64,000 bases of DNA from contig CM037778.1 in NCBI GenBank assembly GCA_021229015.1, positions 11,938,956 through 12,002,955 on the forward strand. The letters are read 5' to 3'. Positions 19,715-31,889 of this stretch are shown piece by piece. A program made the translations under genes and the position numbers. Source of the DNA: Solen grandis (lineage: Eukaryota; Mollusca; Bivalvia; Adapedonta; Solenidae). The notes under the pieces were generated by a model. It worked only from the letters and a program-made list of their open reading frames with translations. It had not been told where the DNA came from and ran no database searches. The number at the start of each line of letters is the position of its first letter. Positions within the stretch are counted from its first letter, which is position 1.

Positions 19715-20236
19715 GTATTTGTATGTTTTGAGTGGATGTGGAATATATCACATCGAGAAGTGATACAATTTCAATATTTATTGCATTACTTTGAAATGAG
19801 TTGTATTGCATATCCACTAAAAAACAAACAAATTTTCTTTTTATTTTATGTTAATTGATGACGAAAGAATGGAACTAGTTTGTGTTATTTGTGTTATCGT
19901 TTTTTTTTTTTTGTTTTTTTTTCACATGCGGATGAATTCATGTTCTTTTGAATTCACATTTTGCCCGCCATATTGGAAAGTTGTAACGAGAAAAAGCCAG
20001 GTATTTAATTGATTTATGTGTTCACTAAACACTGTCAGACAAAAAAAGTAAGTCCATTTTGATACATTGACTAGTAAATACATCAAGACTACATATTACC
20101 CAAATGATCTCCCTTTATAAATAAAAAGTAGGTCCGGCATATCTATATCAGCCACAGTGTGGATTGATATATGTTATATTTCACTGATAAAACCCAGTAT
20201 TTCATCAGTTACCATAAAATAAATGAAAAAATAGAA
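19715..20236 (+). repeat. interspersed repeat (CACTGATAAAACACAG family), copy 1
   Basis: Shared with 30312-30640 and 54690-55050. Landmarks are 'catcgagaagtgatacaatt', 'tttttattttatgttaatt', 'tatatcagccacagtgtg' and 'tttcactgataaaacccagt'. Confidence 0.6.
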
Positions 20237-20255
20237 TAATGCAATGTGTTCTTAT

Positions 20256-20640
20256 ATAATGACAGCAGGTCCATATATGATTCTACAGGAGTCATATAAA
20301 GGAATGTATTGAAATTGTCGATTGATAAATTGATTTATCCGAATCAAAGTTAATATTGCTTTCTGATCAAATAAATTGTTAAATTGGTGTTATATAAGAA
20401 CAATCTGTTCCATACACGGTTCAATCGGAGACATATAAAGAAACTTCCGTTCAACATAATGTGATATGAAATCATATAATGCAACTTCGGAGTGATACAA
20501 GGTCGTTTTCTTACAATATATAGACATTGTCTATTGATATATTGATCAATCTAGATCACAGTTAATATTGTTTTTTTGGTCCAATATATTGTTAAATTGG
20601 TGTGATATAAGGACAGTTGCCCCCATACTGAAATCATAGG
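20256..20640 (+). repeat. two-copy 213-bp tandem repeat
   Basis: Blocks 'tcttatataatgacag', 'gattgataaattgatttat', 'cacagttaatattg' and 'gttaaattggtgtgatataa' recur with a 213-base offset (for example 20378 and 20591). It abuts the TIR element at 20682. Confidence 0.65.
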
Positions 20641-20681
20641 AAGGATTCTTCGTTTGATATAGCGTCAACGTAAAATTATAT

Positions 20682-22283
20682 TTAAAGGAATACGCTCGGC
20701 TGATAACAACTAGGTTTTAATTGAAAGATATTGATGTAAATAAACCAATTTTATTACTCATTTCATTGAATCAATCGTAATAAGAAAGAAATTGCAAGTT
20801 AAAGACGTCTATTTACACCAATTTGCTCCGAGACATGGGCGCAGACATTGTTTACGTCTCGTGGTCTCGCGAGACTTTTTTTCAACAATCGTGACGTCAC
20901 AGACACACTTCCGGTTGCGTACATACATTGAAATATAGAAGTGTGTTGTGGAGAAATTGTTTGAAAAATGTTTATTATTTGAATATGATGAAAATATATT
21001 ATTAAAAGATTAAACTATGATCATTTTATTGTTTTCTTACTCGTGAGTGAGAGTCTGGAGCCCTCGTCCTATGACCTTTGTATGCCAGAATGGTAATGAA
21101 TGCAACTTCTAAAACAGAATCATTCAGAACTAAGGTGTGAAAGTCCGTATGGTTCGAAATGCACGTAAGTTCATCTAAATTTCCAACAACCAAGTCACTC
21201 GATTTGCAACATACATTTTCCATATTGGATGGCATCATAACACAGTTATCACACAGACAAAAGTCCTCAGCACATAAATATTCCTCCTCCCGTACGTCAT
21301 TGTCTTGAAGCAGTTGCAGCTCTTCCTCAGTATATTCGGGCTCAAAGTCGTAAGGAACTATACACTCCATTTTAAGAAATATCTCAAAAACTTTATTAAA
21401 CTTCCTGCTATAGTGATCGAACCATAACTAAAGTTAATACCCCTTGTCACGCAATCATTTATGCACATTCTCACAAACATCGCTATTTTAATTGCGCAAA
21501 TCATTACAATTTTTAAACAGTTTTTTAATCAAACATATAAATATATAAAAGGGGCGGTATCATGTAAGTAGAAATCTAATTGCAATGACGGTAGCTGTGA
21601 AATACTATAGAGACGAATCAAAGGGACACCGTGTTGTAATTATGATTAACACACCTAATTGCTCGCAATTTAGCAAAATAATGTAAATTATGCTAACTAC
21701 TTTCTGTATATCACAATAACATGAGCTCATTGCGATACGATACTTTTACTTATATATATTTATTTAAACAGACTTTTTCCGTAAAATAGCATAATATAGA
21801 TTATTATAATATAAAACGTGGATTCAACACTTTTCTTTCATATCTATATAATGCATTTAGTATGTTTGTGGTGATGATTATACTCTACATGTCCGTTTCA
21901 GTAAAACGTGCACATCAATTGTCTGTTGACATGGTGACTCGGTCGCACGCTTCGTTTTATGGCCGTGTTTTATGGCCCTGAGGTGCGATTTTATATGACG
22001 CTTATTCTGTTACAAAGGCTTACCAGTGATTTCTTATCCAATCAGTTTAACACCACACAACTTTTCAATAACCGCAGTTGCAAGCATTTCACGGTAAAAA
22101 TGACAAAGATGTGTTATAGAAATAAAAAATATCGCGGAGCAAATTGGTTTAAATAGACGTCTTTAACTTACAATTTCTTTCTTATTACGATTGATTCAAT
22201 GAAATGAGAAATTTAATTGGTTTATTTACATCAATATCTTTCAATTGAAACCTAGTTGTAATCAGCCGAGCGTATTCCTTTAA
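20682..22283. mobile_element. TIR element with 149-bp inverted ends enclosing a P2X7-like zinc-domain ORF
   Basis: The left end 20682-20830 and right end 22135-22283 are inverted copies with about 7 mismatches in 149 bases (roughly 95% identity), starting TTAAAGGAATACGCTCGG. Both termini end in TTAA, as at piggyBac-type TTAA targets, though the CCC start usual for that family is missing. The interior holds one minus-strand ORF and a TGACGTCA site near 20891. No transposase was seen, so it would be non-autonomous or have captured the ORF. Confidence 0.75.
21026..21370 (-). CDS. P2X7 C-terminal (P2RX7_C)-like zinc-binding domain protein, 114 residues
   Basis: Starts at ATG 21370 and runs to TAA at 21026-21028. 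An acidic N-terminus (EPEYTEEELQLLQ) is followed by FCLCDNC at residues 37-43, MPSNMENVCC at 46-55, ELTCISNHTDF near 67-77 and LNDSVLEVAF near 82-91. The spacing CxCxxCxxMP..ENxCC...C..H..F...L...VL is that of the P2X purinoceptor 7 intracellular domain, which also occurs alone in many invertebrate proteins. The tail may be intronic: a GTAAGA donor at 21040-21035 would end the exon after ...DSHSR, and AATAAA overlaps the stop. No membrane segments or P2X channel domain are present. It sits inside the TIR element. Confidence 0.65.
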   Translation of the reverse strand: MECIVPYDFEPEYTEEELQLLQDNDVREEEYLCAEDFCLCDNCVMMPSNMENVCCKSSDLVVGNLDELTCISNHTDFHTLVLNDSVLEVAFITILAYKGHRTRAPDSHSRVRKQ

Positions 22284-22540
22284 TGCTTTTATCACAACCC
22301 CTATTAATCGCACTCATCGATCGGGATATGGTTCAATGGGTATTTGTGACGTCACAGAAAGGTAAACTTGAACAAAGATGGCGGCGGCCATAGCCGATCG
22401 AAATCACAAACTTTAAACAGCTATATCTTCACAAATATAGCGTGTATAAAAATGAAAGTCATGTCAAAGTGATCTACACTAAAAAGTTTATTGATGGTTA
22501 AATTTTCATTTCAGCCGAGCGTATTCCTTTAATGCTTCGT
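22262..22540. repeat. duplicated right end of the TIR element
   Basis: The terminal block AGCCGAGCGTATTCCTTTAA plus flank TGCTT occurs at 22264 and again at 22515. The 250 bases between contain TGACGTCA near 22349 and 'caaagatggcggcggccat'. It may be a related short element sharing this terminus, but no matching left end was found. Confidence 0.5.
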
Positions 22541-22761
22541 CGGATTGGTATGTTAGAACGGTATAAGATAGCCATCATGGCTTTACACACACGCCGAACT
22601 ACATCTATGTCTATATATAGGCCTATTTTGTTGAAAGGGTAAGACTATTGCTGAATTTGAAAATGGAAGAAATGATAGGTCAACGTGTTTGTTTTTATGT
22701 TACGTTTGTATATCCATGGTACACCGTTTTTAACAATTTGTAAAAATATATATCTCTCGTT

Positions 22762-22763
22762 AA

Positions 22764-22801
<38 letters not shown>
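22762..22801 (+). repeat. (GA)n microsatellite
   Basis: Nearly pure GA/GAAA run of 40 bases; gives spurious Glu/Arg and Leu/Ser open frames. Confidence 0.9.
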
Positions 22802-22803
<2 letters not shown>

Positions 22804-22804
22804 T

Positions 22805-24205
22805 AAAAAAGAAATGCAAATTTTTAAAACTGAAGACACACTTACTATATGTAAATTTATAATGGTTTATGTAATTTGATTCAATGGTTTAAATATACAC
22901 AGGTACTTCTTTTTACAGAAATGCAAAGACAAAAAAAATATATATATTCATTTTCAAACATTTTTTCCGAAAATCTTGCATATTTTTTTTCATTTTTCAT
23001 GTTAATATTATTTAAAGCTTCCTTTATTAAAACAATGAAATATATATAGGTCACGGCTAATGAGCTGTTTCTATGGTAACAGGAACATGATGCTTTCCCT
23101 CTTTTTTTTCGATTTATTTTCCTCGTTCACAAGGTCTGTTTTAATGATATGACCCAATGATATATGTTATAGACGCCTTTTTTGCCGAAAAAACAACAAC
23201 ATTTAATTGTTGTAGCGCTGGCATCGTGTCTGCTTACATCCGAAAATTGCGAAACCCGAAATATGTTGCACTTTATTTTCCAGTGTTATGTTACTTCCCT
23301 TTCATACCATTGATATAAAACTGTATTACAAATATTGTGTAGGGAACATAATTAATGCCCCCATTTTTTTAATTGCTATCAAAAAGTAAGTGAATAATGT
23401 AAAAAATAAAATGATCATTTTTCTTAAAGTGTTTGTGGATATTTTGTAATTATGATTAATTATCATGTAACCAACTGCTGATGAAACAATGAACACCCGT
23501 CATGCATATGAACTGATCAAACCCGCAATAAATATTACAATTTGACGCGGTGAAGGCCACTGTCTGTTATTTATTACACGTATTTTCTAAACAATCAAGA
23601 CAGGTGCAATACATAAAGCATACGCCAAACTGTCCAAATATCTCAAAGCAATAATGCAATCAGACAATAATGAAGCAATACTCGATTTCATAAATTTTAT
23701 GGATCATATCATTCATTTTTCTTTACACGTGAATATAATTGACCTTGTTTCTTTTCTATTACCTTATTGATGATTATTTGTAAGTTTTTTTTTAAATTAG
23801 CCTTCCTAGACTTTTTTAAATATTGTTTTGAAGACTGTGTCGTCTGCATCTGGACAATCTAGTGATTTGCTGAAGAGTATATTGTTCTCCACTCTGACAT
23901 GAGGGCCTCCTCCAGGTTCTCCGGTAGAATTGAGGTCAGATCGTGAAAACCCGATGGTCACGAATACCGATAGCTCAACTGCGCCACTGGCCGGCCGGAT
24001 TAGAAATCATGTCATGGTCGTTGTCATATCACGGATATTCACTCGTTAGCTTCTATTAATCTTTAGGTTTTGTTTGCCACAACACAGTGGTTGTTAACAT
24101 GAAAAATGCACACATGACGAGGAAAATTTGTCCCCTTTAAGGTTCAACTTTTATTTACTTATAAGCAATTCTTTTCTTAGGCAAATACAGTCAAATTCGC
24201 GCTGT
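22805..24205. other. intergenic, nothing firm
   Basis: AT-rich with A and T runs. A short GC-richer patch at 23860-24005 ('gagggcctcctccaggttct', 'gcgccactggccggccgg') shows no usable open frame with splice sites; it may be the remains of a tRNA-like repeat. Confidence 0.35.
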
Positions 24206-24209
24206 TCTC

Positions 24210-24389
24210 TTTTATTTTACGTCGATTGAGATTACGTTCCTATAACTTAAACATATCCGTCTAGACGGTTCTTAAGTTGGACCAGTACGTTGCGCCTGGG
24301 AAGGTCGTTCAAAACCTTGTTCTATAGGGATTCGAACTCACAACCTTGGGATCCGCAGTAATTTACGTTATCATTGGATCACGACGCCA
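24210..24389 (-). repeat. SINE-A, tRNA-derived, copy 2
   Basis: On the minus strand: GGCGTCGTGATCCAATG head, B box AGTTCGAATCCC, and tail 'taagaaccgtctagacgg' and 'ctcaatcgacgtaaaataaa'. It matches 14970-15150 throughout. Confidence 0.75.
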
Positions 24390-24399
24390 CTGATTGGTT

Positions 24400-25555
24400 G
24401 GAGAGCTGATTGAAACAGGACACCATGTTACATTGATTTCTTAATTTGTCCGAGATTTATCTTTCTCATTCTTTAAGAAAGAACAGTTGAAAAACTTATT
24501 GATTAAAACTGCTAATCTGAATTGAAATATAATAACAAAGAAAATTTAATATAATTTAAAAGATTAACGTGCATCAATTATTGCATTTTCAATTGACGTC
24601 GCAATTAAAGCTTTTACAGTCTGTCCCCCATGAAAGAAAAGGTACAGACTAAAACGATTTAATCTTATTAAAACCAATATAGTAAATTCATCACATCTGC
24701 GTTTTATATTGATGGGCTCCACAGATTTAGTGATAGATATATATATGTACCTTCTCTTGTAATAGTTTGTAACCTGATGAATTTTCCAATTTTGTGTAAA
24801 ATGAATACTAGTAGCTGCAATATGGAGCCTTGAAGTACACATACGTATTTCGTCAAAAACGGTTGAATTGGTTTCCAAAGAGATGTAAATTGATATATAA
24901 TTGTTCTGTGAAGAAGCGAAAAATGACCAGATTTTATGACTACATCTATATTCAACATATCTGTATTAAAATCAAGAATAATATGCTATACAGGCCTCCA
25001 TTATCAAATACAAAGACATTCAATCACCTATACATGCATATGTAATTGAATAATAAGAGTTTAAATGCTGTTGTCCAATGTGTTACAGGCAGCCTGTAAT
25101 GGACCATTACTGGAAGTTCTTGAAAAAAAGTTGATACGATCTCATTTTAAAACTCACATATCATACTCCCTATAGAATCTTTTAGCCATATTTCGAGTTT
25201 GAGCATGGAGATAATTCAGTACTTATGTATATAATTTTCGAGAATCACCTCTGCAAGCATTTGGTAGCTTAAAGGTTTCCCCAATAAGTAGGGCGGACAT
25301 TTTGAAGAAGCAAAAATAAAGTCATGGTCGATTTGAGCCCGGAACCTTCAGGTTACTTGTCTGGTACTTCACCTAATGTGCCACAAATACTGGCCATATA
25401 CAGTTTAATACGACAGTTCGATGACAGAATCCTCGGAGCATTGTGAGACTCGGGAGATCGAAAAAAAAGTAATTTAGCTTACAATATTTCAGTAACGCAG
25501 GCATGTTATTCGTATAGTTGCTCCTCGAATATAGCCATCATAGGTCGAAATACAC
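24400..25555. other. intergenic, nothing recognised
   Basis: Overlapping AT-driven open frames on both strands at 24564-25045. No domain or splice support. Confidence 0.35.
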
Positions 25556-25557
25556 AT

Positions 25558-26105
25558 GAGGATTTTAATTAAGGCCCTACACTGGTGTGGGTGTCCTATA
25601 GTATTCGCCATATCCGTCACACTTTTTTTCGTTCTCTAACTCAAATAGTTTTAATCGGATCTTCACCAATCTTGCTGAGAATGATTATAGGAATAAAATC
25701 TAAGCCAAGTTCGATAACCCGTCAACTCGCCTTTAGCATTTCAGAGTTATGGCCCTTGAAATAGCCAAAATTTTGATTTGAACATTTTGATTTGTCCGCT
25801 TTCTAAGTCATTTTTTCCAGATCTTCACTAAACTTGCTGAAAATATATGAAGGTATAAAATCTAAGTCAAGAGCAGCATTGTCCTGGGCACTTGAGAGTT
25901 ATGGCTCTTGAAGTAGCCATCTTTATGTGGGTCCCTTTCTGACTGTGTCATTGTTCTAAATTAATTTTTGGCAGCATATCATCTGATTAAAATTAAAATC
26001 TTACTGATTATGTGTCATCCTGAATGAAAGGCATTAACTCTACTATTTTAGTTATTGTGTGAACGAAAGGTGAATCAAATCCACTCCAGGGGAAAATAAG
26101 TAAGG
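25558..26105 (+). repeat. interspersed repeat with two roughly 165-bp units
   Basis: Blocks 'cagatcttcactaaacttgctga', 'ggtataaaatctaagtcaag' and 'gagttatggcccttgaaatagcca' recur twice. This layout is typical of bivalve interspersed repeats and has no coding sequence. Confidence 0.5.
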
Positions 26106-26109
26106 TACC

Positions 26110-27780
26110 CTCTTCAAATGAAGGATTTGTCCATTGTGATTTTATAGTTTTAAAATTTCAATTATCTGGGACTCGTTCTTATCTATTGTTTTGTAAAGCT
26201 GCTATCATGAAATGTTTTGTAGTTATATATACAGTATATTATATCTTTTTCCTAGCCACTTAACTTGTATGACAATGATTTTTATCCATTTGATAAAAAT
26301 GTTATTATATCATATTAATGTAGTGTTAACTTCAACTGAAAGCGTCCATGAATAGGCTAGAATCACTGTCAACTGCTTTGAAACTGAGACTGAGAGTTCG
26401 AATGTTAGTAGAGTCATTTTTATGCAACGCAACACATTACAACTGATCGTGGGGATTTCAATACCGGATATCTAAATTTAAGCCTATGGCGGACAAACTA
26501 TACGTGCACATGTTTGCTCGTGCCATTATTTTACCACAAGTAGATATACTGGTTAAATATGGGGAGCCCCTGTTTAGGCGTGTGATATTTATATTTCCAC
26601 ATCATACATGCATGCACAACAGTTTTCTTTGTGCGATTTATTTATCATTTTACTAATAAAAGTCCCGCGAAATCGCGGAATTTGTTTTTACTGTTGGGAT
26701 TCGTCTGAATAGATATGAGTTATATCATGTTCCAGTGTCGAACCACAGGATAGGGACCATGGCTTTCACATGAATAAACCGGCTTTGGTGGCGCTTGGCT
26801 GTGAAGCCCTTGATGTTATAAATGACGTTCAATAATTGAAATTAAATCAAATAAACCAAACTGAACTCACAAAATGAAGAACATAAAATTAAAAAGGACT
26901 CATTGATGTCACATGTTAAAAGGCGGGTGTGTGTTTAATTTCCCAGGGGAAGGATAGTAGTTGCAGTATTCGAATATAGTGCAGAATAATGGACTAATTA
27001 ATTAAAACTTTCAATTGCTGTGAATCATAATAGTTTTATTTCGACCTGCATAGCAGAAATAAACGAATTTTACAGGAATGACAATGATATAGTGCTAACA
27101 AAATGCCCAGGTTAAGCTTGGGCTGTATAATCCATTACCCGGTATTAGTGTGGCAACTTGGTTAGTATTAACTTGGAAACGGGTATGAATGACGCTATGA
27201 GCCCTACTTAATACTGCACACAGCTTTGAAGGACCATATACAATGCTTTTCACGGGTGAATACGTGAACATCGTGGTTTATACGAATGCCGGACAACAGC
27301 GTCTTCCTACCGAGCGTTCCTATAAACGTCACACAACAAAATTCGAAATATGAATTTGATAACTCTCAAATAGTAATAATTGGCCCCATGTAGTTAAAAT
27401 GGAGACACAAAACTGATTTAGTGCTTTGTAAGACTCTTTTAACGTGGCTTCGAACAATTTTATTTATTTTATTTTCGAACAATATGAAGAATCCACTGTA
27501 CCAAACGGTGTTCTCCAGAAATGTTATCCAATTTCGATGGATTCACCATAAATTCTTGCAAACTGTGCAATTTTATTTATTTTTAAACACAAATAACACA
27601 ACTACTGAATGATTACTGAATAACCGTGATACTCTGTATACAAAGTGTTGTTTCGTAACGGCGCAAAATCCGACACAAATATAAGCTCGTTCTTTTAGTA
27701 ATATAAATTATGGAAGTTATCACTGCATACAACGAATGACGATTCTGAAACGATGCATAAGCGGGAAAAATATCATTGAA
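26110..27780. other. intergenic, nothing recognised
   Basis: AT-rich. A 63-codon frame at 27421-27612 has no coding character. Confidence 0.35.
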
Positions 27781-27884
27781 ATTGTATGGAACGCCACAGC
27801 TGTCTTATGTTCGGCATTGATGTTAAGAAGGGTCCAAATAGCAATTTGAGAGATCGTGTTATCATCAGGGTTTAATGTCATACT

Positions 27885-28110
27885 TTTAAATTATTATGTC
27901 ATAATGTGAGGTTGTTATATCATCATGTGAGGTTGTAATGTCATCTTGTTGGGTTGTAATATCATCATGTGGGGTTGAAATATCATCATGCAAGGTTGTA
28001 ATATTATCACATGGTGATGTAGTGTCATTGTGTGAGGTTACAAAGACATCATGCGTGGTTGTTAAGTCATTATAGGGGCTGTAATATCATCATGTAGGAT
28101 TGATTTGTCA
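27885..28110. repeat. tandem ~25-bp array in the left foldback arm
   Basis: Units of the form GGTTGTAATATCATCATGTG repeat about nine times with drift. The right arm has the inverted counterpart at about 31600-31805. Confidence 0.75.
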
Positions 28111-28111
28111 T

Positions 28112-28400
28112 TTTGGGTGGTGCAGTTGTCCTTCTGTGATGTCCACTTGACTTAAGGTGTGGTGCAGCTGTCCTTCTGTGATGTCCACTTGACTTGCTGT
28201 GTGATGCAGTTGTCATTCTGTTACATCCACTTGAATTGCTGTGTGGTGCAGTTTTCCTTCTGTGATGTTCAATTGACTTACTGTGTGGTGCAGTTGTTTT
28301 TCTCTTTTGTCCACTTGACTTACTGTGTGGAGCAGTTTTCCTTCTGTAATGTTCACTTGACTTCTGTGTGGTCGTTGTCTTTCTTGTCCACTTGCTTATC
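28112..28400. repeat. tandem ~43-bp array in the left foldback arm
   Basis: Units containing GTGGTGCAGTTGTCCTTCTG and TGATGTCCACTTGACTT repeat about six to seven times; the inverted counterpart is at 31285-31595. Confidence 0.8.
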
Positions 28401-29451
28401 GGTTGATTAGTATTACACCTGTTCATTATATGCTGACATGTACAGGTAGTATGCTGTGATGTTGTTCTCTCCTATGTGGTTCATTCGGCACATGTACTGT
28501 TCGGATGAAGTCCGAAATGTTGCGCATTGACGACATCGAGTTGATCATTTCCTTATTTTCATTTCTTTCACGTTGGATGTTAAGGGACAACCCAAATTTT
28601 AAGATTCCTTTGTGTTAGACAATATACAAACTTGTATATTTGCCAACGTTTGAAGTTGCAAAAACTCACATTCTAGTTTTTTTTTTCTTTGCAAATTCCC
28701 AAATAAAATGCAGTTTTAGTTAAAAAAAAATTACATTTTAAGATTTTTTTTTTTACATCAGTGGATTTCATCTGAAAAGATAAAAAATAAATCGCGAGCC
28801 TTGACGATCGTTTTATATTTTCTAAGCCGAGCAGGATAAACTTACCTTTATTCAACATTTACCTAGTATCCTTTTTATCCTATTATTTTAAAACAATACT
28901 CAGGAAGAATGAAAAGAAATAACGTAACATATCACTTGACCTTCAACACCGTTACATCTTACATCTAGTAAACAGGAAAGCAGTCACGGATGACGTCAGA
29001 ATATATAAACACTCACGAATGAGTATAAAGCTAAGATTATTCGAAAGGCAGTTTATATCACAATGTAAGTCTGGTGATAGGATAAACTGTATTCAACAAC
29101 TTTTGATAAAATGTGTTGAATATATTACTTTGATAAAAAAAAACTTTGAAACGCCTTTTCTTGTAACTAAAACTTTTTATTGAGAAATAAGTAAAATTTG
29201 CATAATAAAATAATAACAATGTAAACCATTATTTCGCATAACAGATATTTTTCTTTGATTTCCATTCACTTGCAATACTTTTTATTAATTACAGTTCTTT
29301 CATGTTGTAAAATGCATTGTATTCTAGCAGGAGATCTTTTCTTATCTTTTCAGATGAAATCCACTAATGTAAGAAAATACTTAAATGCAAAACATAGTTA
29401 TGTTTACTTTTTTAACTAAAACTGCATTTTTATTGAAAATTTGCATTAAAA

Positions 29452-30968
29452 CACTGGCATAGCTTCTTTCAGGCACAGTAGGCAAATGCCTACACATTTT
29501 TTTCAAGGATTAAAAATAAAAACAGCCCGGACAGGCGAAATAGTGGTCGAACAATTAGTAAGAATCTGTGCTATGGTATCAAAGTGTTTTCGAATTATTA
29601 TAAACAATATTATGTTTATATGTAACGTAAAATTATATGTTTTTCAATAACGAGTGAGTTGGAAAAACGTGTTTTGTTTGAAAATCTCAAAAGCTATCTA
29701 AATTTTAAATTAATGAAAATACTAAAAATTGGTGTTCCAGTTCAGTAAACTGGCAAAACCACAAACTATATTATCTCCAAAATGAAATGAGTTTTAATGC
29801 AGACGTAACTCACACGCACGCAATATTCATACATGCGTAAATTATTACCAATACTATGACAGTTTTCTCTTAAGAGTGTCGCTGTAAAGTACATGAATTA
29901 TATATATTATGGCTACACCAATCCTATCAAAGACACATCTTAGGATTACTTAGGTAATAATAAATCTGCTTTACGGTAATTTGATTTTATGAGGCAAAAT
30001 GCATAAATGTACTTTTCTCCTCTGGGCGTTTAAGGGTACATATTTTATAAACGGCAGACCTAAAACAAGTTAATAATTTTGCTTGAAACTTGTATATTGC
30101 CTTTCAGACTTCAGTTGTTTTTTTCTAAAGCAAATGCACTTATGCACGAAACTATATGTTCTACTTATGTAATATTTATGCACTGATATGACGATGCTTA
30201 AGAGCGTTAATTATGTGTTTTCTGATATTAAATTTATATTGTAGGGAGTTCGTCAACAGGATGCCCATAGGGACATAGGTTTCACTTTTTGATTAACACA
30301 AATGTTTTTGTGAAATGAAATGTGTTTGTTTTGAGTGAAAATGTAAAATATCTCATCGAGAAGTGATTCAATTTAATATATTCAATGAGTTTGTAGTGTG
30401 CGCGAAACTGTTAAGATTGTACATGTATTACCTCGTGATGAGATGTATTCCATATTCACTCAAAACAAATGTTCTTTTTATTTTATGTTTACTGCTGCTA
30501 CGTATCCATGTACATACCTTTTATATGTAAAAAGGTTGTCCCGGCAGATCTACATCACCCACATTGTGAGATAACGTTATAGATATAATTTCACTGATAA
30601 AACACAGTGTTTCAACAGTAAGCATTAAATAAAAACTCTAATGTTAGTCTTACGTGTAATTCAAACACACACACGTAACGATAATTATTACAAACTCATG
30701 ATATTAGGTGCTTACATACGGCAGATCTAGATGCACGTTTGTTCTCAGAGCGTTATGAGCGAGAGTCATAAGTGTAAAGGCTACTTATGAGTATTTAATA
30801 ATTAATTACTTGAAATTCCACATAAAATGGGTATATTCCCATTAAAAAGAAAGCCTCAAAACCAATCAGATTGTTCCCACGGCCATGCAAATATCCAAAG
30901 TCCCCCGACAGATCCTCCGCGGTAGGAAAACCTATCTACACTTTTAGTGAATCCAAGCTACGCCCCTG
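29452..30968. mobile_element. 1.5-kb hAT-like non-autonomous insertion in the right foldback arm
   Basis: It starts CACTGGCATAGCTT and ends AAGCTACGCCCCTG, an imperfect inverted pair similar to hAT-type ends (CAGGGGCGTAGC). It splits the right foldback arm exactly where left-arm homology stops and resumes. No transposase seen. It contains a copy of the CACTGATAAAACACAG repeat at 30312-30640. No clean 8-bp target duplication; both flanks are A-rich. Confidence 0.55.
30312..30640 (+). repeat. interspersed repeat (CACTGATAAAACACAG family), copy 2
   Basis: Landmarks as at 19715: 'catcgagaagtgattcaatt', 'tttttattttatgttta', 'ctacatcacccacattgtg' and 'tttcactgataaaacacagt'. Confidence 0.6.
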
Positions 30969-31889
30969 AAAAATACTACTAAATTGTGAGTTTTTGCAAC
31001 TTCAAAAGTTGGCATATATACTTGTTTATTGGCTAATACGAGAGATCTTAAAATTTGGGTTGTCCTTTAACATACAACGTTAAATAATGAAAATAAGAAA
31101 ACAATGAAATAAGGAAATAACGGTAAACCAACCCGGTATCGTCAATGCGCAACATTTCGGACTTCATCCGAACAGTACATATGCCGAATGAACCACATAG
31201 GAAAGAACATCACAGTATACTACCTGTACATGTGAGCATATTAATAAACAAGATGTAAGATCACAATGTCAAGTTGAAATAACAGGACAACGACACCATA
31301 CAGCAAGTCAAGTGGAGATAACAAAAGTACAACTGCACCGCACAGCAAGTCAAGTGGAGATAACAGAAGGACAACTACACCGCACAGTAAGCCAAATGAA
31401 CATCACAGAAGTACAACTGCACCGCACAGCAAGTCAAGTGAACATCATAGAGGGAAAAATGCACCACACAGCAATTAAAGTGGACATAACAGAATGACAG
31501 CTGCATCACACAGCAAGTCAAGTGGACATCACAGAAAGACAACTGCACCACACCTTAAGTCAGGTGGACATCACAGAAGGACAACTGCACCACCCAAAAT
31601 GGCAAATCAACCCCACATGATGATATTACAGCCCCATGTAATGACTTAACAATCACACATGATGTCTTTATAACCTCACACAATGACATTACAACTCTAT
31701 ATGATAATGTTACAACCTTACATGATGATACTTCAACCCAACAAGATGACATTACAACCTCACATGATGACATTACAACCCAACATTATGACATAACAAC
31801 CCGACATGATGATAACACGATCCCTCAAAATGCTATATGGACCCTTCTAAACATCAATACCGAACATAAGACAGCTGTGGCGTTCCATA

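Larger units (their letters stand above)
27785..31889. mobile_element. 4.1-kb foldback element with roughly 1-kb inverted arms, right arm interrupted
   Basis: The left arm 27785-28785 is the inverted copy of 29340-29447 plus 30972-31889. Outer ends are TATGGAACGCCACAGCTG / CAGCTGTGGCGTTCCATA, with TA next to TGGAACG on each side. Each arm carries two tandem arrays and unique blocks ('cggatgaagtccgaaatgtt', 'gggacaacccaaattttaag'). No transposase-like ORF lies inside. Between the arms is a loop (28786-29339). The ORFs at 28070-28426, 28159-28410, 31312-31497 and 31555-31773 are products of the tandem arrays. Confidence 0.8.

Noticed and set aside
28070..28426. 118-residue basic repeat ORF, minus strand
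   Set aside because: Lies entirely in the ~43-bp tandem array of a foldback arm; codon pattern follows the repeat.
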